Part shown: positions 1-6,190 of the stretch, in pieces
How positions within the stretch are numbered: position 1 is the first letter of the stretch
Layout: the number at the start of each line of letters is the position of its first letter
Assembly: GCA_946886325.1 (NCBI GenBank)
Contig: CAMPIK010000042.1
Span: forward strand, 1 to 10,592
DNA from: an uncultured Shinella sp.
Lineage (GTDB): Bacteria > Pseudomonadota > Alphaproteobacteria > Rhizobiales > Rhizobiaceae
Length of the DNA: 10,592 nucleotides
Direction: 5' to 3'
Position numbers and translations under genes: made by a program
The notes under the pieces: generated by a model
Told to the model about the DNA's origin: nothing
The model's input: the letters and a program-made list of their open reading frames with translations, nothing else
Databases searched by the model: none

Positions 1-470
1 TCGTCACGCGATCGTTGCCGCTACCGGACTCGATGACATTGTTGCCGCCGACATCGTGAATACGGTCGTTTCCACCGCCGGAACGCAGCGTGTCATTCCC
101 GGCGCCGCCCTTGAGCAGGTCGTTGCCGGTGCCGCCGTCGAGGCTGTCATTGCCGAGCCCGCCGCTCAGCGTATCGTTGTCGTTATCGCCGTAGAGACGA
201 TCGTCGCCGTCGTCACCGTTGATGATATCGAAACCGTTGCCGCCGCGGACCTCGTCATTGTCAGCGCCGCCGAAAAGGATGTCGCCGCCGTTGTCCCCGA
301 ACAGCGCATCGTTGCCGTCCTCGCCCATCAGAAAGTCGGTGCCGTAGCCGCCGCGCAGCGTGTCCAGCCCGTCGCCGCCCATGAGCGTGTCGGTGCCGCG
401 GCCGCCGGTCAGCCGGTCGTTGCCGTCACCGCCCATGAACATGTCGGCATAGTTGCCGCCTGTGACGGTG
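1..470 (-). repeat. Tandem 27-bp RTX coding repeats
   Basis: Residues about 163-318 of the RTX protein are back-to-back nonapeptides, so the DNA repeats with a 27-bp period. Codons vary between units (GGC, GGT and GGG for Gly; GAC and GAT for Asp). The array is therefore conserved as protein and is not a recent DNA duplication. A shorter set of the same units lies at about 610-880. Confidence 0.75.
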
Positions 471-955
471 TCGCCAAGATCGGTGCCGATGATCCGGAAG
501 GCCTCCACGTTGGTCGCTTCGATATTGCCGGTCAGCACCTGTGGCGCGATCCAGTCCTGGATCGCGATGGTCAGCGCAGAGCCGTGCCCGGAATAGTCGA
601 CATGCAGCATGTCCGTGCCGGAACCGCCGTCGATTTCGTCGCCAGCAGCTTCGGCGAGGTCGCTTGCGAGAATGGTATCGCGACCGGAACCGCCATCGAT
701 GATATCAGCGCCGGCGCCGCCATCGATCGTGTCGCTGCCGCTGTCGCCATGCAGCGTGTCGGTGCCGCCGTCGCCGAAAATGAAGTCTGCCTGGAAGGAG
801 CCGTTGACGGTGTCCGCATCGTCGCCGGCCGCGATCTGGTCGGCACCCATGCCGCCGTTGACGGTGTCGGCACCGCCAAGCGCGATGATGATATCGCCTT
901 CGAGATCGTTGCCGTTCAGGGTTTCGGCACTGTTGGTGCCCATGATCATTGCCAT
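1..955 (-). CDS. RTX-type calcium-binding repeat protein, N-terminal part (3' end beyond window)
   Basis: The frame is open from the ATG at 955 to the window edge: 318 codons without a stop, so the C-terminus is missing. The protein is built almost wholly of glycine/aspartate nonapeptides of the GGxGxDxUx type, which in this family fold into a Ca2+-binding parallel beta-roll. About seven units fill residues 25-115. A non-repeat spacer follows at about 116-160 (it includes NVEAF), then about fifteen units run from about 163 to the edge. There is no N-terminal signal peptide. That fits type I secretion, where the export signal sits at the missing C-terminus, so secretion is inferred. The start is supported by AGGAGA at 963-968, 7 nt upstream; a second ATG at 949 is less well spaced. 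No enzymatic domain is visible here, and one could follow beyond the window. It could be a hemolysin-like protein, a nodulation-type secreted protein or a plain surface-layer repeat protein; the repeats alone do not decide. Confidence 0.85.
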   Translation of the reverse strand, partial: MAMIMGTNSAETLNGNDLEGDIIIALGGADTVNGGMGADQIAAGDDADTVNGSFQADFIFGDGGTDTLHGDSGSDTIDGGAGADIIDGGSGRDTILASDLAEAAGDEIDGGSGTDMLHVDYSGHGSALTIAIQDWIAPQVLTGNIEATNVEAFRIIGTDLGDTVTGGNYADMFMGGDGNDRLTGGRGTDTLMGGDGLDTLRGGYGTDFLMGEDGNDALFGDNGGDILFGGADNDEVRGGNGFDIINGDDGDDRLYGDNDNDTLSGGLGNDSLDGGTGNDLLKGGAGNDTLRSGGGNDRIHDVGGNNVIESGSGNDRVT

Positions 956-970
956 GAAGTTGTCTCCTGG

Positions 971-1011
971 AAAAAAGCGCAGGCGCTGGCGCGGGCTGCC
1001 AAGGGGCAGCC
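971..1011 (-). promoter_or_regulatory. Leader hairpin followed by U6 upstream of RTX start
   Basis: In the RTX-strand transcript, GGCTGCC (1011-1005) can pair perfectly with GGCAGCC (1000-994) around a 4-nt loop. The next 17 nt are GC-rich and include a possible weak 4-bp GCGC stem (992-989 with 980-977). A run of six U (976-971) follows directly, and then the ribosome site. The arrangement resembles a leaky terminator or attenuator in the leader, but the main hairpin is too far from the U run for a textbook terminator. The structure is seen; the function is inferred. Confidence 0.35.
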
Positions 1012-1206
1012 TGTCATGCGCTCGGATTGTCGGGATGGGGGTGTCAGGCCGGCCGGGGCTCAAGGCCCTAGGGCAGATGGATGGTCAGTGCGGTCACGGC
1101 CATGGCGGCCCCCTCTGGTAACGGCGCAACGGCGCCGGCTGGTTCGGGAAGCGGCGCAATCCGTCCGGTTCCGGCGCTCATATTGTTGAAAAAGAGGGCG
1201 GACCGT

Positions 1207-1220
1207 GTTCCTTTGGGAAC
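1207..1220. repeat. 14-bp interrupted palindrome before the DUF3830 gene
   Basis: GTTCC, a 4-nt spacer and GGAAC form a perfect 5-bp inverted repeat, extendable by one T-A pair on the outside. It lies about 78 bp upstream of the DUF3830 start. It could be an operator or part of a leader hairpin. It is not an SOS box: the arms are inverted with 6 nt between GTTC and GAAC, unlike the direct repeat seen before imuA. Confidence 0.3.
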
Positions 1221-1297
1221 AGACCAACTGGCGGTTCTGCGGCACGCGCCTGCGCCCGGATGAACAAAGCCGATGCGGCGGCGAGGAGGAGAAAGAG

Positions 1298-1711
1298 ATG
1301 TCGAATTTGCGCGTGACGGCGGGGCCGTTCGTCTTCATGGCCCGCTTTGAGGAGCAGTCCGCGCCTGAGACCTGCGCCGCGTTTCGCCGCCATCTGCCGT
1401 TCGAAAGCCGTGCCGTGCATGTGCGCTGGAGCGGCGAGGCGGTCTGGCTGCCGCTCGGCGATCTCGATTTCGGCGTCGGCTACGAGAATGCCACGAGCTA
1501 TCCGGCGCCGGGGCAGATCCTGCTCTATCCGGGCGGTGTCAGCGAGACGGAGATATTGCTCGGCTACGGCGCGGTGCAATTCGCCTCGAAGGCCGGGCAG
1601 CTTGCCGGCAATCATTTCCTGACGATCGTCGAGGGTGCCGAAAATCTCGTGGCGTTCGGCAAAAGCTGCCTCTGGGACGGTGCGCAGCCGATCGTCTTTT
1701 CCGCTGCCTGA
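1298..1711 (+). CDS. DUF3830 family protein (cyclophilin-like fold), 137 aa
   Basis: The protein matches my memory of the DUF3830 family, small proteins with a cyclophilin-like beta-barrel fold whose biochemical role is not established. The recognisable core is the run VRWSGEAVWLPLGDLD followed by GVGYEN, PAPGQILLYPGG, SETEIL and FASKAGQLAGNHFLTIVEG, ending near the C-terminus with LW.GAQ. Length fits a single complete domain. The frame is open further upstream to an ATG at 1205, but AGGAGGAGA at 1284-1292 sits just before the ATG at 1298, and the N-terminus from there (MSNLRVTAG) looks native. There is no signal peptide or membrane segment, so it should be cytoplasmic. It stands alone, divergent from the RTX gene and convergent with bfr. 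Prolyl isomerase activity should not be assumed. Confidence 0.85.
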   Translation: MSNLRVTAGPFVFMARFEEQSAPETCAAFRRHLPFESRAVHVRWSGEAVWLPLGDLDFGVGYENATSYPAPGQILLYPGGVSETEILLGYGAVQFASKAGQLAGNHFLTIVEGAENLVAFGKSCLWDGAQPIVFSAA

Positions 1712-1728
1712 ACGGCGCGCAAAAACGA

Positions 1729-1753
1729 AAATCCCCGGCATTGCCGGGGATTT
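1729..1753. terminator. Shared hairpin terminator between the DUF3830 gene and bfr
   Basis: An 11-bp perfect stem (1729-1739 with 1743-1753) around a 3-nt loop lies between two convergent genes, 17 nt after the DUF3830 stop and 30 nt after the bfr stop. On the minus strand it is followed by T-rich sequence (TTTTCGTTTTT counting from the stem base), so it should work best for bfr. On the plus strand only TTT follows, so termination of the DUF3830 transcript may be weaker. Confidence 0.8.
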
Positions 1754-1783
1754 GCTGTATCTGCCTTGTGGTTGCTTCGGGCC

Positions 1784-2269
1784 TTATTCGGCTTCGTTGG
1801 CCGGGGCGGCGTTGAGCTGGCCGTATTTCTGTTCGCCGAGCTTGCCGAGAAGTTCGAGCTGGGTTTCGAGGAAGTCGATATGGCCTTCCTCGTCCGCCAG
1901 CAGTTCCTCGAACAGCTTCATGGTGACGTAGTCACCGGCGTCATGACAGATGTCGCGTGACTTCTTGTAGGCCTTGCGGGCGTCGTATTCGCCGGCGAGA
2001 TCGGCTTCCAGGACTTCCTTGACGTTCTGGCCGATGCGCAGAGGCGCGACCGTCTGGAGATTGGGGTGGCCTTCGAGGAAGATGATGCGCGCGACGAGCT
2101 TGTCGGCATGCTGCATTTCCTCGATCGATTCCGCACGCTCCTTCTTGGCGAGAAGCGTGTAGCCCCAGTCTTCGAGAAGGCGGTAATGGAGCCAGTACTG
2201 GTTGACGGCCCCGAGCTCGAGATGGAGCGCTTCGTTAAGCTGCTCGATGACCTTTTTGTCGCCTTTCAA
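1784..2269 (-). CDS. bfr: Bacterioferritin, TTG start, 161 aa
   Basis: Bacterioferritin is a 24-subunit, heme-containing cage that oxidises Fe2+ at a di-iron centre and stores it as ferric mineral in the cytoplasm. Numbered from the TTG at 2269, the sequence carries E18, E51, H54, E94, E127 and H130 (ferroxidase ligands) and M52 (heme ligand), exactly the E. coli Bfr positions. The frame also has an ATG at 2293, which would add MKKTGERI. However, AGGAGAG at 2276-2282 lies 8 nt before the TTG, while no ribosome site precedes the ATG. The TTG start yields the usual MKGDKKVI N-terminus and the usual 161-residue rhizobial length. The start lies inside bfd, giving a 35-nt overlap and probable translational coupling. 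A hairpin terminator follows 30 nt after the stop. Product certain; start strongly supported. Confidence 0.93.
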   Translation of the reverse strand: MKGDKKVIEQLNEALHLELGAVNQYWLHYRLLEDWGYTLLAKKERAESIEEMQHADKLVARIIFLEGHPNLQTVAPLRIGQNVKEVLEADLAGEYDARKAYKKSRDICHDAGDYVTMKLFEELLADEEGHIDFLETQLELLGKLGEQKYGQLNAAPANEAE

Positions 2270-2546
2270 AATCCGCTCTCCTGTTTTCTTCATGGAATTG
2301 TTTGAGGCGGGTCATGAAATCAAAAATCTCGTCGTCCGTCGAGTGGCGGCCGGCGTGATACTGTTCGGTCGTGCGGATGATGATATCGACGACGTTCGGA
2401 AAACAGCCGCAGCAACGGCCGCGTTTTTCCATCGCATGATAGACCTTGGCCGGCACGATGAGCTGCCAACAGTCCTCGTCGAGGAGCCCGATGATGGTGT
2501 CCTCGATGTCTTTCTCGCTAATGAAGTTGCAACTGCAAACGAGCAT
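2235..2546 (-). CDS. bfd: Bacterioferritin-associated ferredoxin, 103 aa
   Basis: Bfd-type proteins bind a [2Fe-2S] cluster and dock on bacterioferritin to pass electrons to its heme, releasing stored iron. The family N-terminus is clear: [13 protein letters not shown], with cluster ligands expected at C4, C6, C45 and C48 (RCCGC), plus an extra C26 and C46. The protein is longer than E. coli Bfd (64 residues). The tail of about 40 residues after the cluster domain is charged, helical-looking and rich in H, E and R. The ATG at 2546 is chosen because the family motif begins there and GGCAGG lies just upstream. An ATG at 2594 would add 16 residues with no family character. bfd is the first gene of the pair and overlaps bfr by 35 nt, so both come from one transcript. 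The product is well supported; its partner is inferred from family and position. Confidence 0.9.
   Translation of the reverse strand: MLVCSCNFISEKDIEDTIIGLLDEDCWQLIVPAKVYHAMEKRGRCCGCFPNVVDIIIRTTEQYHAGRHSTDDEIFDFMTRLKQFHEENRRADFERRQKGHRAA
2276..2282 (-). promoter_or_regulatory. Ribosome binding site deciding the bfr TTG start
   Basis: AGGAGAG on the minus strand lies 8 nt before the TTG at 2269. It sits inside the codons that a start at the ATG at 2293 would translate, which argues against that upstream start. Confidence 0.75.
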
Positions 2547-2585
2547 TTGTCCTGCCTGCCATGCGCAATGCACTGAATTTCCGGG

Positions 2586-2614
2586 ATTAAGCAAAAGCCG
2601 ACATTCACTGTCAA
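2586..2614 (-). promoter_or_regulatory. Sigma70-like promoter for bfd-bfr
   Basis: On the minus strand a perfect TTGACA (2614-2609) is followed after exactly 17 nt by CTTAAT (2591-2586), matching four of six bases of the -10 consensus. Transcription would begin near 2579, giving a leader of about 33 nt before bfd. It is the best promoter match I found in the window. Confidence 0.65.
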
Positions 2615-2646
2615 GAAAAAATGGGACATTGGCACTGCCCTAACTC

Positions 2647-2663
2647 CTTAGAGTCATTCTAAA
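2647..2663 (-). promoter_or_regulatory. Irr-type iron control element (ICE-like box)
   Basis: Read on the minus strand this is TTTAGAATGACTCTAAG: one perfect TTTAGAA half-site, a 3-nt spacer and a second half-site differing at two positions from TTCTAAA. That is the ICE/Irr-box pattern of rhizobia, where the heme-responsive regulator Irr controls iron storage and other iron genes. Its place upstream of bfd-bfr supports the call. The box centre lies about 75 bp upstream of the predicted start of transcription, outside the -35/-10 pair. Simple occlusion of that promoter is therefore not obvious. Confidence 0.6.
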
Positions 2664-2703
2664 CATGATAAGAATGATCGTGTTTTCAAGAACTTCGCCG
2701 CGC

Positions 2704-2740
2704 AAAAAGGACCCTGCGAGATCGATAGCGGCAGAGGGTC
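2704..2740 (-). terminator. Probable terminator of the imuA-imuB-dnaE2 operon
   Basis: In the minus-strand transcript, GACCC (2740-2736) pairs with GGGTC (2714-2710) and TGC (2733-2731) with GCA (2717-2715), leaving a 2-nt bulge. The stem is followed, after one C, by five U (2708-2704). It lies about 100 nt after the dnaE2 stop and before the bfd control region. Confidence 0.6.
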
Positions 2741-2836
2741 GCACGATCACTTTTTATTGCAAAATCCGTGGATATCGGGCTCTCGGGGTTCTCCGCGATC
2801 CTTTCGCTCTGTCGTTGCCGGCGCTTCCGGGCCGCT

Positions 2837-5800
2837 TCAATGGAAATTCCGTCCTTTCGGCATGATGCGGGCCGTATCGCGGATTTCGGCCAGGGCCTCG
2901 CGCTTGCCGTCGTCGCGATGCGGGCCGCCGAAACGGTACTCCGCGACCGGATGCAGCACCTCGTCGGCCCGGCTCATGGCGCCGAAGCTGCGGCGTTCGG
3001 ATTTCAGGATGCCGAGCATATCGGTCATGTCCTCGATATGCTCGACCACGACATGGATGACGCCGCTCTGGTTCTGCAGCTTGCCGCGGATCTTCACCAG
3101 CCGGGCGCCGAGAATGACGGTACGATATTGGGCGAGCACACTGTTCCAGACGATGGCATTGGCGATGCCCGTTTCATCCTCGATCGTCATGAAGATCACG
3201 CCCTTGGCCGAGCCCGGGCGCTGCCGCACGAGAACGAGGCCCGCCACCGTCACTCGGCGCCCGCCCGAAATATCGGCAAGCGCAGCGTTCGGGATCACGC
3301 CCTGCCGCGCAAAGACGTCGCGCATGAAGGAGACGGGGTGGGCCTTCAGCGACAGGGTGAGATAGCGATAATCGTTCACCACCTGCTCGCCCTCAGGCAT
3401 TTCAGGAAGGTCGACCACCGGCTCGGCCTGAAGACTGCCGCTACCTGCATGGGCAAAGAGCGGCAGCCGTTCGGCAGCACCCTTCTCGTCAAGCGCCTTG
3501 GCCTCCCAGAGGGCGCGCCGCCGATCGAGGCCGATCGAGCGGAAGGCATCGGCGTCGGCGAGGCGCTCGACGGCCGATCGCGGCAGGCCGGAGCGCAGCC
3601 AGAGGTCGCGCACCGAGGCGTAACCTGCTTCCCGCCGCGCGACGAGACAGTCGCCGATCTCGGTCTCCCGCAGGCCCGTGACCAGCCGGAAGCCGAGTCG
3701 GACGGCCTTTTTCGTGCGGATGATGCCGCGCATCGAGGCGTGGCGGGGTGGGATATCCGCCGGATCGAACACGTCCTCGCCTTCCAGCGTGCAATCCCAG
3801 TCGGAATGATTGACGTCGACCGGCAGGACCCCGATGCCGTGTTCGCGGGCGTCGCGCACGAGCTGCGCCGGGGCGTAAAAGCCCATCGGCTGGGAATTGA
3901 GGATCGCCGCGCAGAAGACATCCGGATAATAGGCCTTGAACCAGGAGGAGGCATAGACGAGCAGCGCGAAGGAGGCGGCATGGCTTTCGGGAAAGCCGTA
4001 TTCGCCGAAGCCCTTGATCTGCTCGAAGCAGCGCTCCGCAAAATCCCGATCGTAGTTGTTGGCGACCATGCCTTCCACCATGCGCTTTTCGAACTCGCCG
4101 ATCGTGCCGGTGCGCTTGAAGGTGGCCATCGCCCTGCGAAGCTGGTCGGCCTCGTTTGGGGTAAAACCGGCGGCCGTTATCGCGATCTGCATCGCCTGTT
4201 CCTGGAAGAGCGGCACACCGAGCGTGCGTTTGAGAACCGCCTCCAGTTCCGGGCTCGGATAGACCACCGCCTTATTCCCGTTCCTCTTCGCTTCGCGGCG
4301 TTTCAGATAGGGATGGACCATGTTGCCCTGGATCGGTCCCGGTCGGACGATCGCGACTTCGATGACGAGATCGTAGAATTCGCGCGGCCTGAGGCGCGGC
4401 AGCATGCTCATCTGCGCCCGGCTTTCGACCTGGAAGACGCCGAGCGTGTCGGCCCGGCAAATCATGTCGTAGACGGGATCGTCTTCCCGCTCCTCCTCGT
4501 AGATCGCCGCCAGCGTCTTCTGCTTGCCGTAATGGGTTTCAAGCAGGCGGAAGGCCTTGGCGAGGCAGGTCAGCATGCCGAGCGCCAGCACATCGACCTT
4601 GAGGATCTTCAGTGTGTCGAGATCGTCCTTGTCCCATTCGATCATGAAGCGGCCCGGCATGGCCGTCGGCATGATCGGCACGACCTCGTCCAGCCTGTCA
4701 TGGGTGATGACGAAGCCGCCGACATGCTGCGAGAGATGGCGCGGGAACTCGAGCAGTTCTCCGGCGTGCTTCAACAGCAGTTCGGTCATCGGGTTCTTCC
4801 GGTCGAGCCCCGCCCCCTTCGCCTGTTCGTCGGAAAAAGAGTCCGTCCACCATCCCCAGATGGAGCTTGCCAGCGCCTCCTGCACGTCGCGGGAAAAGCC
4901 CATGGCCTTCGCCACCTCGCGCCCCGCCGAGCGCGCCCGGTAGCTGATGACGGCGGCCGTCAGCCCCGCATGGTGGATGCCGTAGGTCTTGTAGATGAAC
5001 TGGATCACCTCCTCGCGCCGGGCATGTTCGAAATCGACGTCGATATCCGGCGGCTCGTCGCGGTCCTCGGAGAGGAAACGGTCGAACAGCAGGGTGAAAC
5101 GCTGCGGATCGACCTCGGTGATGCCGAGGCAGTAGCAGACGGAGGAATTGGCGGCCGAGCCCCGGCCCTGGCAGAGGATGCCGATCTCTTCGCTGCGGGC
5201 GAAGTTGACGATCTTGTGCACCGTCAGGAAATAGGGCTCGTAGCGCTTCTTGTGGATGAGCGTGAGCTCGTAGGCGATCGCGCGCTGCACCTTTTCCGGC
5301 AGGCCGGCCGGATAGCGCCTGGAAGCACCCGCATAGACGGCGCGGCGGAGCGTTTCGGCCGGCGTCTCGCCATCATCAGCCTCATCAGGATAATGATGTT
5401 CGAGCTCCCGGAGGTCGAAATGGAGCCGGCCGAAGAAGGCGGCCGTATTGGCGATCGCCTGCGGATGGGCCGCAAACAGGCGCAGCATCTCGCTTGCCGG
5501 CTTCAGATGGCGTTCGGCATTCGCCTGAAGCCGATAACCGGCGGTCTCAACCGTCACATGGGTCCGGATGGCGGTTACGACATCGGCGAGCGGGCGGCGC
5601 TCCGGGGCGTGATAGAGCACGTCGTTGGTGGCGATGAGGGGCACGCCCGTCTCGACCGCCAGGCCGGCCAGCGTCGCAAAGACGAAGCGGTCGCGCCCGT
5701 CATAGCGTGGGGTCAAGCCGAGATGCAGACGGTCGCCGGCAAGCGGGACCAGCCGGGCGAGCAGGGCGCGCAGCGTGCCTGCGTCCTCGTCGCGTCGCTC

Positions 5801-6190
5801 CGGCATGACGACGAGCAGCAGGCCCTCCTGCCAGTCGCAGAGATCGCTGAGATGCAGCGTGCAGACGCCCTTCTTCTCCGAGCGCAGGTTGCCGGCGCTG
5901 ATGAGCCGGCAGAGATGGCCCCAGCCGCGCCGGTCGCGCGGATAGGCAAGCACGTCAGGCGTGCCGTCCGAGAAGCAGAGGCGGGCGCCGGGCCGGAAGG
6001 CGACGTTTTTCGTGCGCGCCATGGAATAGGCCCTGACCACGCCGGCGACCGTGTTGCGGTCGGCGATGCCGATGCCGGAAAGCCCGATCTCTCCTGCTGT
6101 CGCGACCAGTTCCTCGGGCTTCGCGGCGCCTTCGAGGAAGGAGAAGTTGCTGCGGATGCCGAGTTCGCAGAAGGCGGGGCCGCCGGTCAC
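2837..6190 (-). CDS. dnaE2: Error-prone DNA polymerase DnaE2 (ImuC), 1117 aa
   Basis: DnaE2 is a C-family polymerase that bypasses DNA lesions after damage and causes induced mutation, working with ImuA and ImuB. Visible in order: an N-terminal PHP domain (about 1-210), the polymerase core with PDIDVDF at 381-387 (catalytic D382, D384) and the third Asp in KVDVLALG (D533), then [17 protein letters not shown] (about 726-742), a helix-hairpin-helix zone (about 840-885), an OB-fold (about 978-1050) and the family-typical C-terminus ending PKGRNFH. All polymerase carboxylates are present, so it should be active. The PHP metal site is degraded: G11 and R13 stand where HxH is expected, and D44-R45 where DH is expected. 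RLPLF (908-912) resembles a clamp-binding motif. The start is GTG at 6190, overlapping the imuB stop as GTGA, which suggests coupled translation. No ATG start fits better. Confidence 0.96.
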   Translation of the reverse strand: MTGGPAFCELGIRSNFSFLEGAAKPEELVATAGEIGLSGIGIADRNTVAGVVRAYSMARTKNVAFRPGARLCFSDGTPDVLAYPRDRRGWGHLCRLISAGNLRSEKKGVCTLHLSDLCDWQEGLLLVVMPERRDEDAGTLRALLARLVPLAGDRLHLGLTPRYDGRDRFVFATLAGLAVETGVPLIATNDVLYHAPERRPLADVVTAIRTHVTVETAGYRLQANAERHLKPASEMLRLFAAHPQAIANTAAFFGRLHFDLRELEHHYPDEADDGETPAETLRRAVYAGASRRYPAGLPEKVQRAIAYELTLIHKKRYEPYFLTVHKIVNFARSEEIGILCQGRGSAANSSVCYCLGITEVDPQRFTLLFDRFLSEDRDEPPDIDVDFEHARREEVIQFIYKTYGIHHAGLTAAVISYRARSAGREVAKAMGFSRDVQEALASSIWGWWTDSFSDEQAKGAGLDRKNPMTELLLKHAGELLEFPRHLSQHVGGFVITHDRLDEVVPIMPTAMPGRFMIEWDKDDLDTLKILKVDVLALGMLTCLAKAFRLLETHYGKQKTLAAIYEEEREDDPVYDMICRADTLGVFQVESRAQMSMLPRLRPREFYDLVIEVAIVRPGPIQGNMVHPYLKRREAKRNGNKAVVYPSPELEAVLKRTLGVPLFQEQAMQIAITAAGFTPNEADQLRRAMATFKRTGTIGEFEKRMVEGMVANNYDRDFAERCFEQIKGFGEYGFPESHAASFALLVYASSWFKAYYPDVFCAAILNSQPMGFYAPAQLVRDAREHGIGVLPVDVNHSDWDCTLEGEDVFDPADIPPRHASMRGIIRTKKAVRLGFRLVTGLRETEIGDCLVARREAGYASVRDLWLRSGLPRSAVERLADADAFRSIGLDRRRALWEAKALDEKGAAERLPLFAHAGSGSLQAEPVVDLPEMPEGEQVVNDYRYLTLSLKAHPVSFMRDVFARQGVIPNAALADISGGRRVTVAGLVLVRQRPGSAKGVIFMTIEDETGIANAIVWNSVLAQYRTVILGARLVKIRGKLQNQSGVIHVVVEHIEDMTDMLGILKSERRSFGAMSRADEVLHPVAEYRFGGPHRDDGKREALAEIRDTARIMPKGRNFH

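Larger units (their letters stand above)
956..1297. other. Gene-free stretch between divergent RTX and DUF3830 genes
   Basis: These 342 nt separate two divergently transcribed starts and should hold both promoters, but I could not find a convincing -35/-10 pair in either direction. Visible here are the RTX ribosome site (963-968), an A6 run read as U6 in the RTX leader (971-976), a 7-bp hairpin (994-1011), a 10-bp palindrome GCCCTAGGGC (1065-1074) and a 14-bp palindrome (1207-1220). Open frames across this stretch lack ribosome sites and recognisable protein character. Confidence 0.6.

Noticed and set aside
1068..1181. 37-codon minus-strand frame upstream of the RTX gene with two APLPE-like units
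   Set aside because: It starts with ATG but has no ribosome site, and GC-rich DNA gives such short frames by chance. It would need conservation in relatives to be taken seriously.
56..1189. 377-codon plus-strand frame with VVAVVA-like repeats
   Set aside because: It is the antisense image of the RTX repeats. The minus strand gives canonical GGxGxDxUx units and a good ribosome site.
1178..1741. 187-codon minus-strand frame opposite the DUF3830 gene
   Set aside because: It covers a recognisable plus-strand gene with its own ribosome site and runs through the shared terminator hairpin.
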